Positions 33,444 to 46,135 of a DNA stretch of 64,000 bases are shown one piece after another. The stretch's first letter is position 1. Every line of letters starts with the position of its first letter. Source of the stretch: Mortierella sp. BCC40632 (lineage: Eukaryota > Mortierellomycota > Mortierellomycetes > Mortierellales > Mortierellaceae); contig WAEK01000018.1 of NCBI GenBank assembly GCA_011634665.1, positions 783,501 to 847,500 of the forward strand, given 5' to 3'. A model generated the notes under the pieces. The model had not been told where the DNA came from, searched no databases, and was given only the letters and a program-made list of their open reading frames with translations. The translations under genes were made by a program, and so were the position numbers.

Positions 33444-35070
33444 GGTCCCGGTCCAGGCACCATGCATGGGGAGGATCTACTCACGTCGAAATAAATGGCC
33501 TCGAACTATCTAGCTTTTGTAATGTTTTCATAATCGTTTCGATATACAGTTTGTGGTAATCCGCCTATTTCAGATCAAATAGATGCCATTAGAATGAAAT
33601 CCCCATTTCCTTGTCATTTCGCCTTTTCTCGATACTACTATCAATTCTTACAGTGAAGATGTATGGATTGAGGACAGTTGCCTTGTCCCAGCTATGTTGA
33701 ATGAAAACGATTGAGAGCCATATGAGTTTGGCAGGCACAAGAGTGATAGTGATCCAGTGCATTGTCTCTTACCCTTTCACCATAAACTCTTGATTCTCAT
33801 TGTTGCCGGACCACAGGACGATACAGGGGTGAGCCATCAAACGCTGAACCTGGTCTATCACCTCGTTCTTCACATTGTCCAAGAACTCGTCGTTGGTCGG
33901 ACAAAGAGCACATGCAAACCTATGTGGAGAAGTGCCAGGTAAGTCGCTAAATATATTCGTTATCAATACCTATGCAATTAAAGAGCAGACCTACATGAAT
34001 TCTTGCCAAACCATGATTCCAAGCTCGCTGCAGAGCCGATAAAACTCTATGATAGTTTTTTTTAGTGGGCATTCTACATAAAGAAGCAAACGGAGCAAGA
34101 TGGCGGCATGTCTTACCATCCGTTTCATATCGTCCTCCTCCCCAGATTCGAATCATATTCATATTAGCAGCGACACAACTTTCCAGTAGAATTCTAGTAG
34201 ATCACAGAGAGTGTGAGGATCCTGAAATAACTCTATAGTTCACAAAACCAAATAGTCTTTCATGGTTCATAGTACCTTTTCTTATCCATGGTGACTAATT
34301 GATCAAAGACATGACCAGGAATCCAGTTGGTTCCCTTGGCAAACAAGTCCACTCCATTCACCGAAAAGTGGAAAGAGTCTCCCTTGCTGTCCCCGTTTTC
34401 CTCTAATATCGGATCTTGCACAAGACTACAGGTGCGGAAGCCGCATACAAAGTCGCGTGAGGCCACCACAGTTGATTCTTCATCAAAGAGAATTGACTGG
34501 ACGGTATATGTTGTAGGGCTGCCATAGCCGCGGGGCCACCATAACTTGACAAGGGAACTATCGATATCAATCTTTACCCCGTATGTATTTTTTCCTTTTG
34601 AGACCAAAAAAAACTTATTGCCTTCTGGAAGAGAATCGTCAGGCCGAATCCATAGTCTGCACTCTCGTGCTCGATCACTATGGATAACCAAGTAAATCTA
34701 TCGCCGAAATGGAGTATGACCACTCTCTATTAATGGATGCGCTTTGGTTGGAGAGAAAATCGAGAGTGTCTTTTAACCAAATCCCTTACTTTTAGTTGCC
34801 AGTTTGAGGTGTCCGCATCGAAGGAAGTGTCAAAAAACCAGTCAGATACTAGAATCCCACTAGTATCAAATTTGAGGGATATCGGACGCCAAATGCCTTT
34901 AAAATGATTTAGTAATAAGGCAAATGATCCCAGCATCCCCTTTTCATTGTTTTGCTATCAGAGTTAGCCTTACCACATGGGGCAAAAGCAGGGCCCCAAT
35001 CCCATGAGAACGAGCACTACGGGACAGTTAAAGGTAAGCATTGGGAGGGGAGAGCAACGATGAACGGGCT

Positions 35071-35110
<40 letters not shown>

Positions 35111-35941
35111 GTGGTGGTAGCAATCTATTTTGTGGTACCTGCTCCTTCCTGATAAAGTTGCGACATGGGTATCCATGCTGAGCTGCACTCATGTTGAACA
35201 TGTCTGGGACCTATTTGGATTGACCTTGAGTCAGCGCAATGTCTAATCTAGTCCACCTGCCATTCTATATTTGCTTAATTTCCACGTTCCTTGATGCTTC
35301 TTACATAGTATGGGTACTTCTCGGCACTCTGCTTGGCACATCGAGTAGCAGACTTAAATGAGATCGATACGGTATTATCCCCTTGCCTTAAAGTCTTGGA
35401 AACATCCCATCGATAGTGCCGAAACTGATTTTCGGCCGTACCAACTTCTCGGCCATTCACAACCACGGTCGCTATCGTATCGAGCCCTTCGCAGTCCAGT
35501 AGAGCAAACGCGTGTGAAACATCTTTGAGTTGAAACGTCCTGGTGAAGGTCCAGTCATCTTCGAGTATCTTTCGCACCGAGTCCCTACGAAAGGTAGTCA
35601 TCGTAGCCAACGTGTTATTACTGAAGGGAGCGGAAAAGCACCGAATCTCCAATAAGCATTTTTGTTTGTTTGTTGGAAGAACATACTTTACGTAGTTTGT
35701 TCCAAAGTAGGGGTCTTCTTTCAGCACGCCAGCCTTGATAAGATCCAGGTGGACTTGTCCTATGGAGAAGAGCGAAGGTGTAAGGATGGGGAATGCAGAG
35801 TGGAGGATTCATTCATTCAGTCACTCTACAAGAGCTAATGCTCATTATACCAGGAACAGTCGCCTCGATGCAAATGGTTCCATCTTTGTTCTTTAGATTC
35901 CATTCCCCATCCAGAATTAGAGTCTTGTCTTTGACCTGCAT
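31614..35941 (-). CDS. beta-mannosidase, glycoside hydrolase family 2
   Basis: Hydrolyses terminal beta-D-mannose residues from manno-oligosaccharides. At least twelve exons can be joined. N-terminal sandwich: LILDGEWNLKNKDGTICIEA, then VPGQVHLDLIKAGVL, DWTFTRTFQLKD and SWDWGPAFAPCGIWRPISL. Middle: KLWWPRGYG and GTNWIPGHVFDQLVTMD. Acid/base Glu in LWSGNNENQEF and the presumed nucleophile Glu in EYGAQSMPSFASWK (after the acceptor near 33115). C-terminal: MGALYWQLNDIWPAPTW, joined over a small intron to SSIEHGGRWKPLHYH, ending ALNSGSRMV. The chosen start, ATG 35941, begins MQVKDKTLILDGEW with no signal peptide, which points to the intracellular fungal clade; an upstream exon cannot be excluded. 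Several introns carry long poly(T) or poly(A) tracts (32532-32555, 33416-33443, 35070-35109). Beta-mannosidase is favoured over beta-galactosidase by these active-site motifs. Confidence 0.9.
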
Positions 35942-36454
35942 GTTTTTTGAGAGGTAATAAAAAGTCGAGTGTTGCAAGAAGAGTGTATTTCTTTCTTTTT
36001 TGCAACTTTTGAAATAGCTTTGGCGTTCTCACGCATGTACTTGTCTTTGAAAATCCTGTCGAATTCCGTTTACTCAGGTTGCCTTGGGATGGTTGATGTT
36101 TTCTACCTCTCTACTTCGGGGCTCATAGAGTAGTTCTTTGCCTACGTTGCTATCTTGACAGAAACAACTTGAGCACTCTCCTTCTTCCTCCTCACTTGAA
36201 TAATAAACACATGCTATCATCTCACTTGTTTTGCTGCACAAAGAAGCAAGGTCGAATGGTTTGGGGAGACTGAAGGCTGACAAAGTCTTCTCCTCGACAT
36301 TATCATTCTCATCGTGCCTCGTGTTCGTGACCTGAAATCACTGGAATGCTGTTGCCTTTTACACAGTAAGATAGGCTCGAATTACTGCGTGAGGTCTTGG
36401 TAGACTTTGCAAGCTGCACAATCACATCCTAATCCTCAAAATAGTAAATTGGAC

Positions 36455-36485
<31 letters not shown>

Positions 36486-36872
36486 TCTGATAGATGCTAA
36501 TGGGTACCAAGGAGGAGGGGTTGGTGTGCTAACTTACGCGTGCAAACCTCAAGAGATACAGATCCTGCTAGTATCAGACTCGACAATGGCGTTGGCCCCC
36601 TGTAGTTGTTGTTGGCTGAACGCACAACGGTCAGTGGAGAAGAAAGACCCCACGAGGTCCAAATGAAATTTTGCCTTGAGAGTTTCTGCAGGCAGAACAA
36701 TGCGCAGCTTGTTTAGTCTGAATATACTTTTTGCACACCCAGGCCCAAAGGCTCATGATACCCAACTGGATAAAAGAGCACATGTGGTGTTTTGGCTATC
36801 ACACTTTTTTGAGATCTCTCTCTCTCTCTCTCTCATTTTTTTTTATGCATAAAGTTTGTCTCTATCGGGTTT
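35942..36872. other. gap upstream of the beta-mannosidase, possible small Cys-containing gene
   Basis: On the minus strand two stretches look weakly coding. The first, 36700-36530, ends at a strong GTAAGT donor (ILAGSVSLEVCTR). The second, 36330-36074, is acidic and Cys-containing (SSEEEEGECSSCFCQDSN). They might be exons of a small unrecognised gene or upstream exons of the beta-mannosidase, but the phases could not be reconciled. A run of about 28 A lies at 36456-36483 and a CT run near 36818-36834. Confidence 0.3.
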
Positions 36873-38573
36873 TTACCTAAGACCAACTAGTCTTTGGATC
36901 TCTACAAGGTTGGGGTATGCAATCTCGCGTGCCTTTTCTGCTCCCTTATCAAGGACCGACTGGACATAGGCCTCTTCCTTGGTGAGGCGAGCTAGTTCGT
37001 CTTGAATAGGTTTAAGTCTCGTGATCAAAGCATCGGCCAATGCTCCCTTGAACTCGGCATTCGAAGAATTCTTGTGCTCCTGGACAACATCCTCTACAGA
37101 GCAATGCTTCATGGCTGCGTAAATGTCTACCAAGTTGGCAACTGCAGGTCGCTCAGTTCGATCATAAGAGATGCCTCGAATAGAGTCCGTAACAGCGCGT
37201 TTGATTTTGGATGTAATCACTTCAGGAGTATCCACAAGGTTGATACGTGTCTGATCTGAGGTGTTGGACTTTGACATCTTGGTAGTAGGATCCCTCAACG
37301 ACATGATTCGCTTTGTCTCGGCTATTCCCAAAGTAAAGGACAGTCAAGTTCAGTCATCACACAGCCAGAAGATAATCATTTCACTTTCCATGGTAAGGAC
37401 ATTCCAAGCACGGTTTTGATCTACATACTGATAATGGGTCTAGGTGGGGGAAAGTAGGGGTGTTTGACATAATGGTTGAACGATTGTGCAATGTCACGAG
37501 CCAGCTCAAGATGTTGGATCTGATCTTCACCCACTGGGATCTTGTCCGCCCTATATTGAAATGGCAAAATATTAACATTGGTCCACGGGGTTCTAGCGCA
37601 AGAAAAAAAGGTCTAGTTTTTTTTTATATCAAAGACGAGCAAAGATCGTAGATACCTGTAGAGAAGCACATCGGCTGCCATAAGTACGGGGTATGCAAAA
37701 AGGCCGAGCTGGAGACCTGCGGTGGCGCTCACATCCTCGAGACTCTGCGCACCTTTAGTCAGACCCATTTTGGCCTATGTAGTAACGCGGACCAAAGAGC
37801 AAGCTCGTTAACCATCTACGCAGTATCCTAGATGAATAAATCCAATAGGGAGTACCTTACCTTCCACTGAGTCATTCTTGCAAGCCATCCCACAGGGGTC
37901 ATGCATGTCAGGATCCAGGAAAGCTGGGTATGTTCTGGCACCTATGAATGGCAGTACTACAGTTATTAGTGACGTTGGGTATTAACAAAGTACTTTTGCC
38001 ATGACGGGGACTCTCTATTCTAAAGCTGTGCGATAGCCTCTGCCTACTTTGGACTGTTCAAAGAGATTGCACTTCTTGGGATCAATTCCACATGCCAGCA
38101 AGGTTGCTGCCATCTCCATCCTCTCCTTTCTCAATTTTGCAGGGTCCTGAGGCAGTGTGATGGCATGGAGATCGACAATGGTGAAGAGGAGAGTTTCGTC
38201 CGCATGCTGAGCCTGCTCCTGAAGAGTAACCCAGTTTGAAATGGCTCCGAGGTAGTTGCCAAGATGTGGATGTCCCGTTGGTTGGATTCCACTAAAGACG
38301 ATCGGCTTCTTGTTTGGAGTAGGCTCTGCATCTTTAGTATTTGCAGTCAGGCTACTGTAGAAGGCTGAGCGCGCCGCAAAGGTTGGGAGCAATGAGCTCT
38401 ATCGGAGGATCCATAAAGAACATGTCAGTTTACACTTTTCAGGGGATAAAAGCTTTTTCCACTGCTGAACAGTCAAGTAGGAAGAAGTAAAGCACCTTTT
38501 TCCAAAGAGAAGAGCGGGTGCTAGAGACAAGTGCCTGTCGTCCTGCGAGGAGAGTGCGTCCTGAACAGCTCAT
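36873..38573 (-). CDS. MSW1: tryptophanyl-tRNA synthetase, mitochondrial
   Basis: Charges mitochondrial tRNA-Trp with tryptophan. Start ATG 38573 gives a basic, Ser-rich presequence ([20 protein letters not shown]), interrupted by an intron before [17 protein letters not shown]. The catalytic core has the bacterial/organellar form: [20 protein letters not shown] (HIGH-type motif), [17 protein letters not shown], and the KMSKS loop in [16 protein letters not shown] near 37300. The C-terminal tRNA-binding helices ([20 protein letters not shown] ... IQRLVGLR) end at 36873. Several short introns split the middle. The start codon is 201 nt from that of MED9 on the opposite strand. Bacterial-type sequence plus the presequence supports mitochondrial rather than cytosolic WRS. 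Confidence 0.92.
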
Positions 38574-38774
38574 GGCAAGTCGACTATGAAGATGGAATGA
38601 AGAGTAGGAGGGAATCCGCTACTCGGGATCAGAAGGATCTTAAACCAGTGAGCCGCCTTGGAGAGAGTTGTGACTGTGAGGAGGACTGAAATAGTCAATT
38701 GACATGGTTCAAAAAAGACAAGGCTCATTTTGCCACCCTTTCATCATCAAAGTATACAGCACCAGTCGTAAATT
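38574..38774. promoter_or_regulatory. bidirectional promoter of MSW1 and MED9
   Basis: Only 201 nt separate the two divergent start codons, so both promoters must lie here. The sequence is unique, without homopolymer runs longer than 6. No specific factor site is assigned. Confidence 0.5.
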
Positions 38775-39654
38775 ATGGCATCACTTACAACACTCACCAC
38801 TCTGGGCGACATCACGTCCGAACAATCCTTCCAGCCCTCCGACTTTTCCTTTCTTTCACAGCTGCTCCACATCCTTCAGAAGGTTGAAGCTGGTGAGGAT
38901 GCACAGGAGATTGCCACTCTGGCAGCCAATCTCAAGACTAGTTTCAAGAAATGTCAAAGGATTTTGGACCATCTCCCTGGAGCAGACATGTCTCCTGATG
39001 AACAAGCCCGGGTTCTTGAAGAGGAACTACGAGTTCTCGAAAAGAAAGAGTAAGAGCCTTGGTCAGAGTATTTGTTGATAAATGCTCTTTCATAGAATGA
39101 GCGTACCACTTATTATCCGTTCTTGGGTCATTTTTAGGCAACAGCTCGCAAAATATCTATCATGGGAGGTGTTCCAATACGAACAAAATGCACAGATTAG
39201 CACCAACCAAAGTACCGAGACAGATACAAAGCCTGAAGTTGAGTCTGGATTAATGATGGCTTCAATAGCTTCCAACTCAGATGCAGGAGCTGATTCGAGC
39301 CAGAGCATAGGAATAGTTGCAGCAGTAGAGACTGGTGTGGACCATTTAACTGACACGACGCTGCCGGTTGACTCGGTCTCGATAGTCTCAGGAGCAACAG
39401 TCGACAGTATTAGCCAGGACGACATGTCAATGATGATAGACCTGCCATCACAGTCAGATATCAAAATCGAAGAGTCGGATGCGGTGCCGATGCCTTCTCT
39501 TACAACAGACATATCGTCGATTTCAGACAGTCTGACTTTGTCACAGTCTAGCTTCGATCCCTCTGTACCACCTCCCCCAGGACTCTCAACAGGACTGTCT
39601 CTTGATATGGCCGACGTGAAAATGGAGGAGCTGAATGACCAGCCTCCTATGTAA
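38775..39654 (+). CDS. MED9: Mediator complex subunit 9 with acidic C-terminal extension
   Basis: A middle-module Mediator subunit acting with RNA polymerase II. Two exons (38775-39049, 39138-39654) joined in phase 2 give 263 residues. The first 110 residues match the Med9 fold: a proline-containing N-terminus (QPSDFSFLSQLLHILQKVE), a long helix (ATLAANLKTSFKKCQRILDH), the LPGADMSPDEQ turn, and a second helix RVLEEELRVLEKKEQQLAKY. The remaining 150 residues are Ser/Thr/Asp-rich, low-complexity and acidic, with several short Asp-Met clusters (QDDMSMMIDLPSQSD). Two psi-K-x-E sumoylation-like motifs (IKIE near 39459, VKME near 39616) lie in it. Yeast Med9 is much shorter, so the tail is an added region. 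It is divergent from MSW1. Confidence 0.83.
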
Positions 39655-40117
39655 CAACTCGATAACTGAATAAAACGGGTGCCTTCTCTGTAACATTTGT
39701 ATAATTTGACTCGATTGCGAGACGAGGGATGAAGGGTTGAATAGTATCAAGCGGCGCTTTATGTGAGAGAGTTGTGTGGAACCTGTGGCCAACTCATATT
39801 TTCTATCTGCATCATTTCCTAAGAGCATCTGTTCTTGGCCCTTGTTACTTCTGGGTGTGTGAGTCTCTGTAGAGCAAGACACTTCGCCCACTCTCTGAAT
39901 GAACGCGTCGAAGCAGTGGCTTGAATTGTTTTTTTAATTTATGGCACCCTCCCTCCCAGGGCCACCAAAAGTAACTGTTGCTCAACCTCACAAGCTCTCG
40001 CATCTTTGGCCATTCTCCAGTTCCTCTTGGCCTCGGCTTCCTCTTGCCATAGTACAATTTGCAACTTAAGCAGCTTTATTGCAATCCAGGACCGACATCT
40101 GACAGATAAGAATCATC
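39655..40117. other. intergenic region between MED9 and MCM2
   Basis: No coding evidence beyond shadow frames. It holds the MED9 3' flank and the MCM2 promoter, including one ACGCGT hexamer at 39903-39908 (separate entry). Confidence 0.5.
39903..39908. promoter_or_regulatory. ACGCGT (MluI cell-cycle box-like) upstream of MCM2
   Basis: The palindrome ACGCGT sits 210 nt before the MCM2 start codon. In yeasts this is the core of the MBF site that drives G1/S genes including MCMs. The same hexamer also occurs by chance in coding DNA here (for example near 3852), so the role is an inference from position. Confidence 0.4.
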
Positions 40118-43100
40118 ATGGTGAGTGTTTTCCTCCGAAATCGAATGACCCTCCTCCCTTTTTTGCCACCAGTCAACCGCCGTAACATATGTTGACATCG
40201 CTGACTTTTTTTTTTTTTTCTTCTTCTTCATCTGTTCAATAGGCTGATCGCAAGCGCCAACGAGATGACCCCATCAACAACCCCACGACACCAAACTGGA
40301 ATCCCACCAGTTCGCCCATTCTCGCTTCCTCTCCGCCAATGCCAACCTCAGACCCAGAAGACAATGGCGTTCTGGATAACGAACTTGTCTCTGACCTAGA
40401 AAACGAAGACCTTGAGGGAGAGGGTGAAGACCTATATGGTTCCGACATGGAAAAGTAAGAAAGTTTTGCACTAGTGCTTTCTTTCTTGTTAGTCTCTCGT
40501 TAGTCAGATCAAAAGGTATTAATCAACTGGCTTAACTTTTTTATCTTTTAGAGATTATGTTGAGAACGTGCGACTGGACCACTATGATCCCGATGATCTG
40601 GATGAAGAAGAATACGAACGCATGGACCCAGCAGCGCGTGCTGAAGTTGATGCGCTTTTGGCGAGACGAGATGCTGAAAAGGCTAGAGCAGCAGGAAGAA
40701 TTCCTGAGGCGTTTATGGATGGTAATGTCAAAGGATTATGGACATGCCTGGTTTATACTATGTCAACCGACCCCCCGTTCTTAATTGGCCGAATTACTAT
40801 ATCATAATAACCCGATTTGCCACCATTTTAGACGAACCTGACACACTGAACGTTGTCCACCGGAGAAGACGTGTGCATGAGCGGGACTACATGGAGGATG
40901 ACTTGGAAGATATGGTTGGTTTTTTTTAGAAAAACTCCTGCTCTTTGAGGAATAGTGTCACCAGTGTATCGTATTGACTCTGAGTTCTATTTTTGTTGGA
41001 TACATAGTCGAATGTCCTACTCTCACAGGAGCAGCTAATGGATCACAAGGGCATGTCTATTTCCGAGTGGGTCACTCAGGAGTTGACTCGCCGAACAATC
41101 ATGGCAGAGTTCAGGAGGTTCTTGCTGGAGTGTGTCGATAGCAAGGGAGAGTCCGTTTATGGTCCACTAATTCGCGCACTTGGAGAAGCCAACAAAGAGA
41201 GTTTGGAGGTGGACTATCGCGACATGATGGAGTCGCACGCAACACTGGCATACTTTGTGGTCAATGCCCCACAAGAGGTCTTGAAGATGTTTGATGCGAT
41301 CGCCTTTGAGGTTGTTCAGATGGAATACCCTGATTATGGAAGAATTCACTCAGAGATCCATGTCCGCATCACGAACCTCCCTATCATCTCTACACTGCGC
41401 GACCTCCGGTAAGTTGCATATTCTCGTCAATCTGTTGCAAAAACCAGAGAATCATGATGGTAACAGATGCTAATATCTTTCTATCTAACCTACGGACAAA
41501 TAGTCAAGCCAACTTGAACTGTTTGGTGCAAGTGGCAGGTGTTGTGACAAGGAGAACAGGCGTCTTCCCTCAGCTCAAATACGTCAAGTATGACTGTGTC
41601 AAGTGTGGAGCCACGCTTGGACCCTTCTATCAGGATACTCAGACAGAGATTTCAATCGGAAGCTGTACCTCGTGCCCTTCAAAGGGACCTTTCACTGTAA
41701 ACTCGGAGCAAACCATCTATCGTAACTACCAGAAAATGACTTTGCAAGAGTCTCCTGGAACCGTTCCTGCAGGTCGTCTTCCACGTCATCGTGAAGTGAT
41801 CCTGCTTTGGGATCTGATTGACAGCGCCAAGCCCGGAGAGGAAGTGGTATGCTTATAGGATCGTCATGGCTTTGTCTTTTACCCTATATGAAGGAAAGTC
41901 ACAGCATTTTCATTTCTCGCTTGTCAGTACACTCTTATCTCACACACACTCATTTTCCTCTAGGAAATCACTGGTATTTACAGGAATAACTTTGATGTGG
42001 CTCTCAATTCAGCCAATGGATTCCCAGTCTTTGCAACTATTATTGAGGCCAACTATGTGAACAAGAAGCAGGACGTGTTTGCCAGTTTCAAACTGACAGA
42101 AGAAGATCGCAAGGAGATCCTTCGCCTCGGAAAAGATGAAAACATTGGAAAGAGAGTAAGGCTTTTGCGCAGATTCACGTCCGTTTATAGAATTCTTGAT
42201 TGAGAGTAATCTCTGTTCCCAAACTTGATACTTATGCACCAAGCTCCCTTTTAATAGATTATCAAGAGTATTGCACCTTCGATCTATGGCCACGAGGATA
42301 TCAAGACAGCCATCGCTCTTTCCCTCTTTGGAGGAGTACCCAAGGATCCTCAAGGAAAGCATCGACTCCGTGGTGATATCAACGTCCTGATGATGGGAGA
42401 TCCAGGAACAGCTAAATCGCAGTTCTTGAAGTATGTCGAAAAGACTGCTCACCGAGCAGTGTTTACAACTGGTCAAGGAGCTTCAGCTGTTGGTTTGACA
42501 GCATCTGTTCGTAAGGACCCAATCACTCGAGAGTGGACACTGGAAGGAGGAGCACTTGTTTTGGCCGATAAGGGAGTGTGTTTGATTGATGAGTTTGACA
42601 AGATGAACGACGCCGACCGGACGAGTATCCACGAAGCAATGGAACAGCAGAGTATCTCTATTTCAAAGGCTGGTATTGTCACGACACTGCAAGCCCGCTG
42701 CTCGATCATCGCCGCTGCCAATCCGATCCGTGGACGGTACAACCCTGCAGTTACCTTCTCGGAGAACGTCGAGTTGACTGAGCCAATTCTGTCTCGTTTC
42801 GATGTGCTTTGTGTGGTCAAGGATACTGTCGATCCCACCGTCGATGAGCGCCTAGCCAACTTTGTCTTGAACTCGCATCTTCGAAGCCATCCTCAGTTTA
42901 CACCAGAGCAAGACCAGCTTAGCATCTCGGAGCCAGAGGATGCTGATGTAAGTGGCACTGTCCATCAGTTTTAAGAGTATGTTTGGTTGAGAAGTATACA
43001 ACTCCTAACCATACTTACACGTCGTCTTTTTATCTTGCCCAATGACTTTTTCTTAGATCATTCCCCAAGACTTGTTGCGCAAATATATTATGTACGCTCG

Positions 43101-43635
43101 CGATAAGGTCCATCCAAAGATTCATCAAATGGATCAGGACAAGATTGCTCGTCTTTATGCTGATCTTCGACGTGAATCCTTGGCTGGAGGCAGTATCCCT
43201 ATTACAGTCCGTCATCTCGAGTCGATGATCCGAATGTCTGAGGCCAACGCAAAGATGCATCTCCGAGAGTACGCGCGGTCGGACGATATTGATATGGCGA
43301 TTCGAGTCATGCTTGAGAGCTTCTTCAGTGCACAAAAGTTCTCTGTGATGAGGAACCTCAAGCGTGCATTCAACAAATATCTTAACTTTGCCAAGGATAG
43401 CGATGAGCTGTTGTTCTCTATCCTTAACGATATTTTGAGGGAGCACTTGCGATTCTACCAAATCAAGAACCCACGAAATGTGGCCAAGTCGATTTCGATC
43501 GAGTTGGTGGAGTTGAAGGATAGGGCCTTGTCGTTGGAGATCCACGACATCCACCCGTTCTTGAGCAGTCGGTTGTTCACGACTGGAGGTTACACATTCG
43601 ATGCATCGCGTGGAGTTATTGTTAGGAACTTTTAG
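40118..43635 (+). CDS. MCM2: MCM2, replicative helicase subunit
   Basis: A subunit of the MCM2-7 helicase and, through its N-terminus, a histone H3-H4 chaperone. The start ATG 40118-40120 is an exon by itself: GTGAGT follows at once, and exon 2 resumes at 40243 with [17 protein letters not shown]. The acidic, Ser-Pro-rich N-terminus ([19 protein letters not shown]) suits CDK/DDK phosphorylation. The zinc-finger module has four Cys ([11 protein letters not shown] ... [10 protein letters not shown] near 41590-41690). The AAA+ core has Walker [11 protein letters not shown] near 42397, Walker [11 protein letters not shown] near 42580, the sensor region [12 protein letters not shown] and arginine finger SRFDVL. 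A winged-helix C-terminus ends [11 protein letters not shown]. About seven introns. The MCM2-type IDEFDKM and N-terminal features separate it from MCM4/6. Confidence 0.97.
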
Positions 43636-43951
43636 TTTGATTAGTGATACAGTAGAAGCCGCTTTCTGTAGACCCCAATTTTAATCCAATGTTGCAGGCT
43701 CCGCCAAATCTTTGAGGTTCGATCCCATTTTTGGGGATGAGGGAACTCTTACAGATCGTCTGATTTCTCACGCTTGTTGCAGCAGAGAGCAGCGATTGGC
43801 TGGTGGAACGGGACACGTCCCGAAAATGTTTTCTTTCTGAGAACGACCACCCTCACCCCACTCGCTCTTTATATTTTTTCTCGTTCTTTCCGCTCTCATT
43901 TCGTTCTTCTCTCTTCATTCCTCTCCTTCCCTAATCATCTCAACATCAGCC
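43636..43951. promoter_or_regulatory. MCM2 3' flank and LTA4H promoter
   Basis: 316 nt between tandem genes. The last 100 nt before the ATG are pyrimidine-rich (TCTCGTTCTTTCCGCTCTCA), like other leaders in this window. A tRNA-like TTCGATCC at 43716-43723 has no supporting arms. Confidence 0.45.
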
Positions 43952-46087
43952 ATGTACGATCCAAGCTCTCAGTCCAACATTAGCGAGGTCAAGACGAGCC
44001 ACATTCATCTTGACCTTGCTGTCGATTTTGCCTCCAAGATCATTAAAGGATCTGCCACGTTGGACATTGTGGCCATTGCTGACAATGTCGCGACCGTTGT
44101 CCTTGACACCAGCTATATTGACATTATCTCCGTCTCTGCCGATGGCAATGCCCTCAAGGTACCAAACTACACTGTTGCTGAAGATATATTTTTTTCAGTT
44201 GTGCTTTTAGGATCCATGAATGTCTGTTTTGTCACACTCACTTTTCTTCCAATCCTCTTGACCACCCAACAGCATTCCTTGGCAAAGCGTCATGAAAAGT
44301 TTGGCTCGGCCTTGACGATCGAGCTTGCAAAGCCTCTTGCCAAGAACGAAAAGACAGCTGTCGTGATCGAGTACGCAACAACAAAGGATTGCACCGCCGT
44401 CCAGTGGCTCGAGCCTGAGCAGACAGTTGGCAAGAAGCACCCTTATCTCTTCACTCAGTGTCAAGCCATCCATGCTCGTTCGCTCTTGCCCTGCCAGGAT
44501 AGTCCCTCGGTCAAGTTGACCTATAGCGCCAACATCACTACTCCACTTCGTGCTGTGATGTCTGCTGTCCCCGCAGGTGAGGAGAAGCACGACAATGGAA
44601 CGACCACTTACAAGTTTACGCAAAAGACGACCATGCCTTCTTACTTGATCGCTCTTGCTGTTGGTAACCTTGAGGGACGTGAGATTGGACCCCGTTCGAC
44701 CGTCTGGACAGAGCCCGAGGTTATTGAGGCTGCTGCCTGGGAGTTTGTGGACACGGAGAACTTTGTTCGCACGGGTGAGGAGCTTTTGACGCCCTATGAT
44801 TGGGGTCGTTACGATCTCTTGGTTCTTCCTGCTTCGTTCCCCTATGGAGGTATGGAGAACCCATGCTTGACTTTCGTCACTCCTTCCTTGTTGGCTGGAG
44901 ACCGCTCTATGGTGGATGTCGTTGCCCACGAGATTGCTCACAGCTGGATGGGCAACTTGGTTACCACTGAGAACTGGGAGCACTTCTGGTAAGGAATTTT
45001 CTACTTGGTTTGTTTATTTATTTTGACGGCGCGTGGTTTGCACTCGTGTGTTCTTTGACTCTGTTAACGTTGAGTTTGTGTGTCCTAACATCCCCATTCT
45101 GTATTGTATCCCGTCAGGTTGAACGAGGGATTCACTGTGTTTGTGGAGCGCAAGATTGTTGGCCGTATGCAAGGAAAGGAGCACGCAGAGTTCAGTGCCA
45201 TCATTGGTCACAAGGCCTTGGTTGAGAGTGTCGAGCTCTATGGTCCTGAGCACCCTTTCACCGCTCTCCGCCCTTGCTTGCGTGGCGAGGATCCCGATGA
45301 TGCTTTCTCTTCGGTCCCATATGGTAATGCATTTTGATGATTTCAGATCTGTGGATTCTACGTTTGATCGCTTCTAGTGAATGTCCAAACCAACTTACCA
45401 CTTCTATTCAATTTCTGTTTATCCTTACAGAGAAGGGCTTCAACCTGTTGTACTATCTTGAGAAGCACTTGGGCGGCGCTTCAGTCTTTGAGCCTTACTT
45501 GAGGGCCCATGTCCAGGAGTTTGCAGGACGTTCGATTAACACTGATGACTGGAAGGCATTCTTGTACTCGTTCATGGAAAAGACTTTTGGACAGGAGAAG
45601 GTCGATCTGTTGAACCAGGTTGATTGGGATGCCTGGATCAGCGGTGCGGGTATGCCACCTGTTGAGAACAAGTTTGACCAGACCCTTGCCAAGGCCTGCA
45701 ACTGCCTTTGCAAGAAGTGGGATGAGTCTCGTCATGAGGCGACACCCACTGGATTCTCATCCAAGGATCTCGATGATTTCTCGCCTACGCAAAAGCTGGT
45801 CTTTTTGGAGCGTGTTTCCGAGTTGGAGGCTTTGCCCCATACCCATTTGAATTTGATGGATGAGCTCTATCAATTGACGACAGTCCGCAACTCGGAGATT
45901 CGATTCCGGTGGCAGATGGTAGGACTCAAGGCTGATTATGAAAAGATTTACCCACAAGTGGTTGAGTTTGCTCAGACCATGGGACGCATGAAGTTCTGTC
46001 GACCACTGTTCAGGTAAGAAACGAATTACTTTGAGATCTTTTTTTTTTTTATACACTGTACTTGAAAAGCAGCAACTGAATTTTTTT

Positions 46088-46135
<48 letters not shown>

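Noticed and set aside
43710..43730. TTCGATCC resembling a tRNA B-box
   Set aside because: No companion A-box at the proper distance and no cloverleaf.
44159..44272. LTA4H read-through sequence treated as coding
   Set aside because: Although it has no stop, it begins GTACCA and ends CCCAACAG, is hydrophobic and off-family, and its removal restores the M1 N-terminal alignment.
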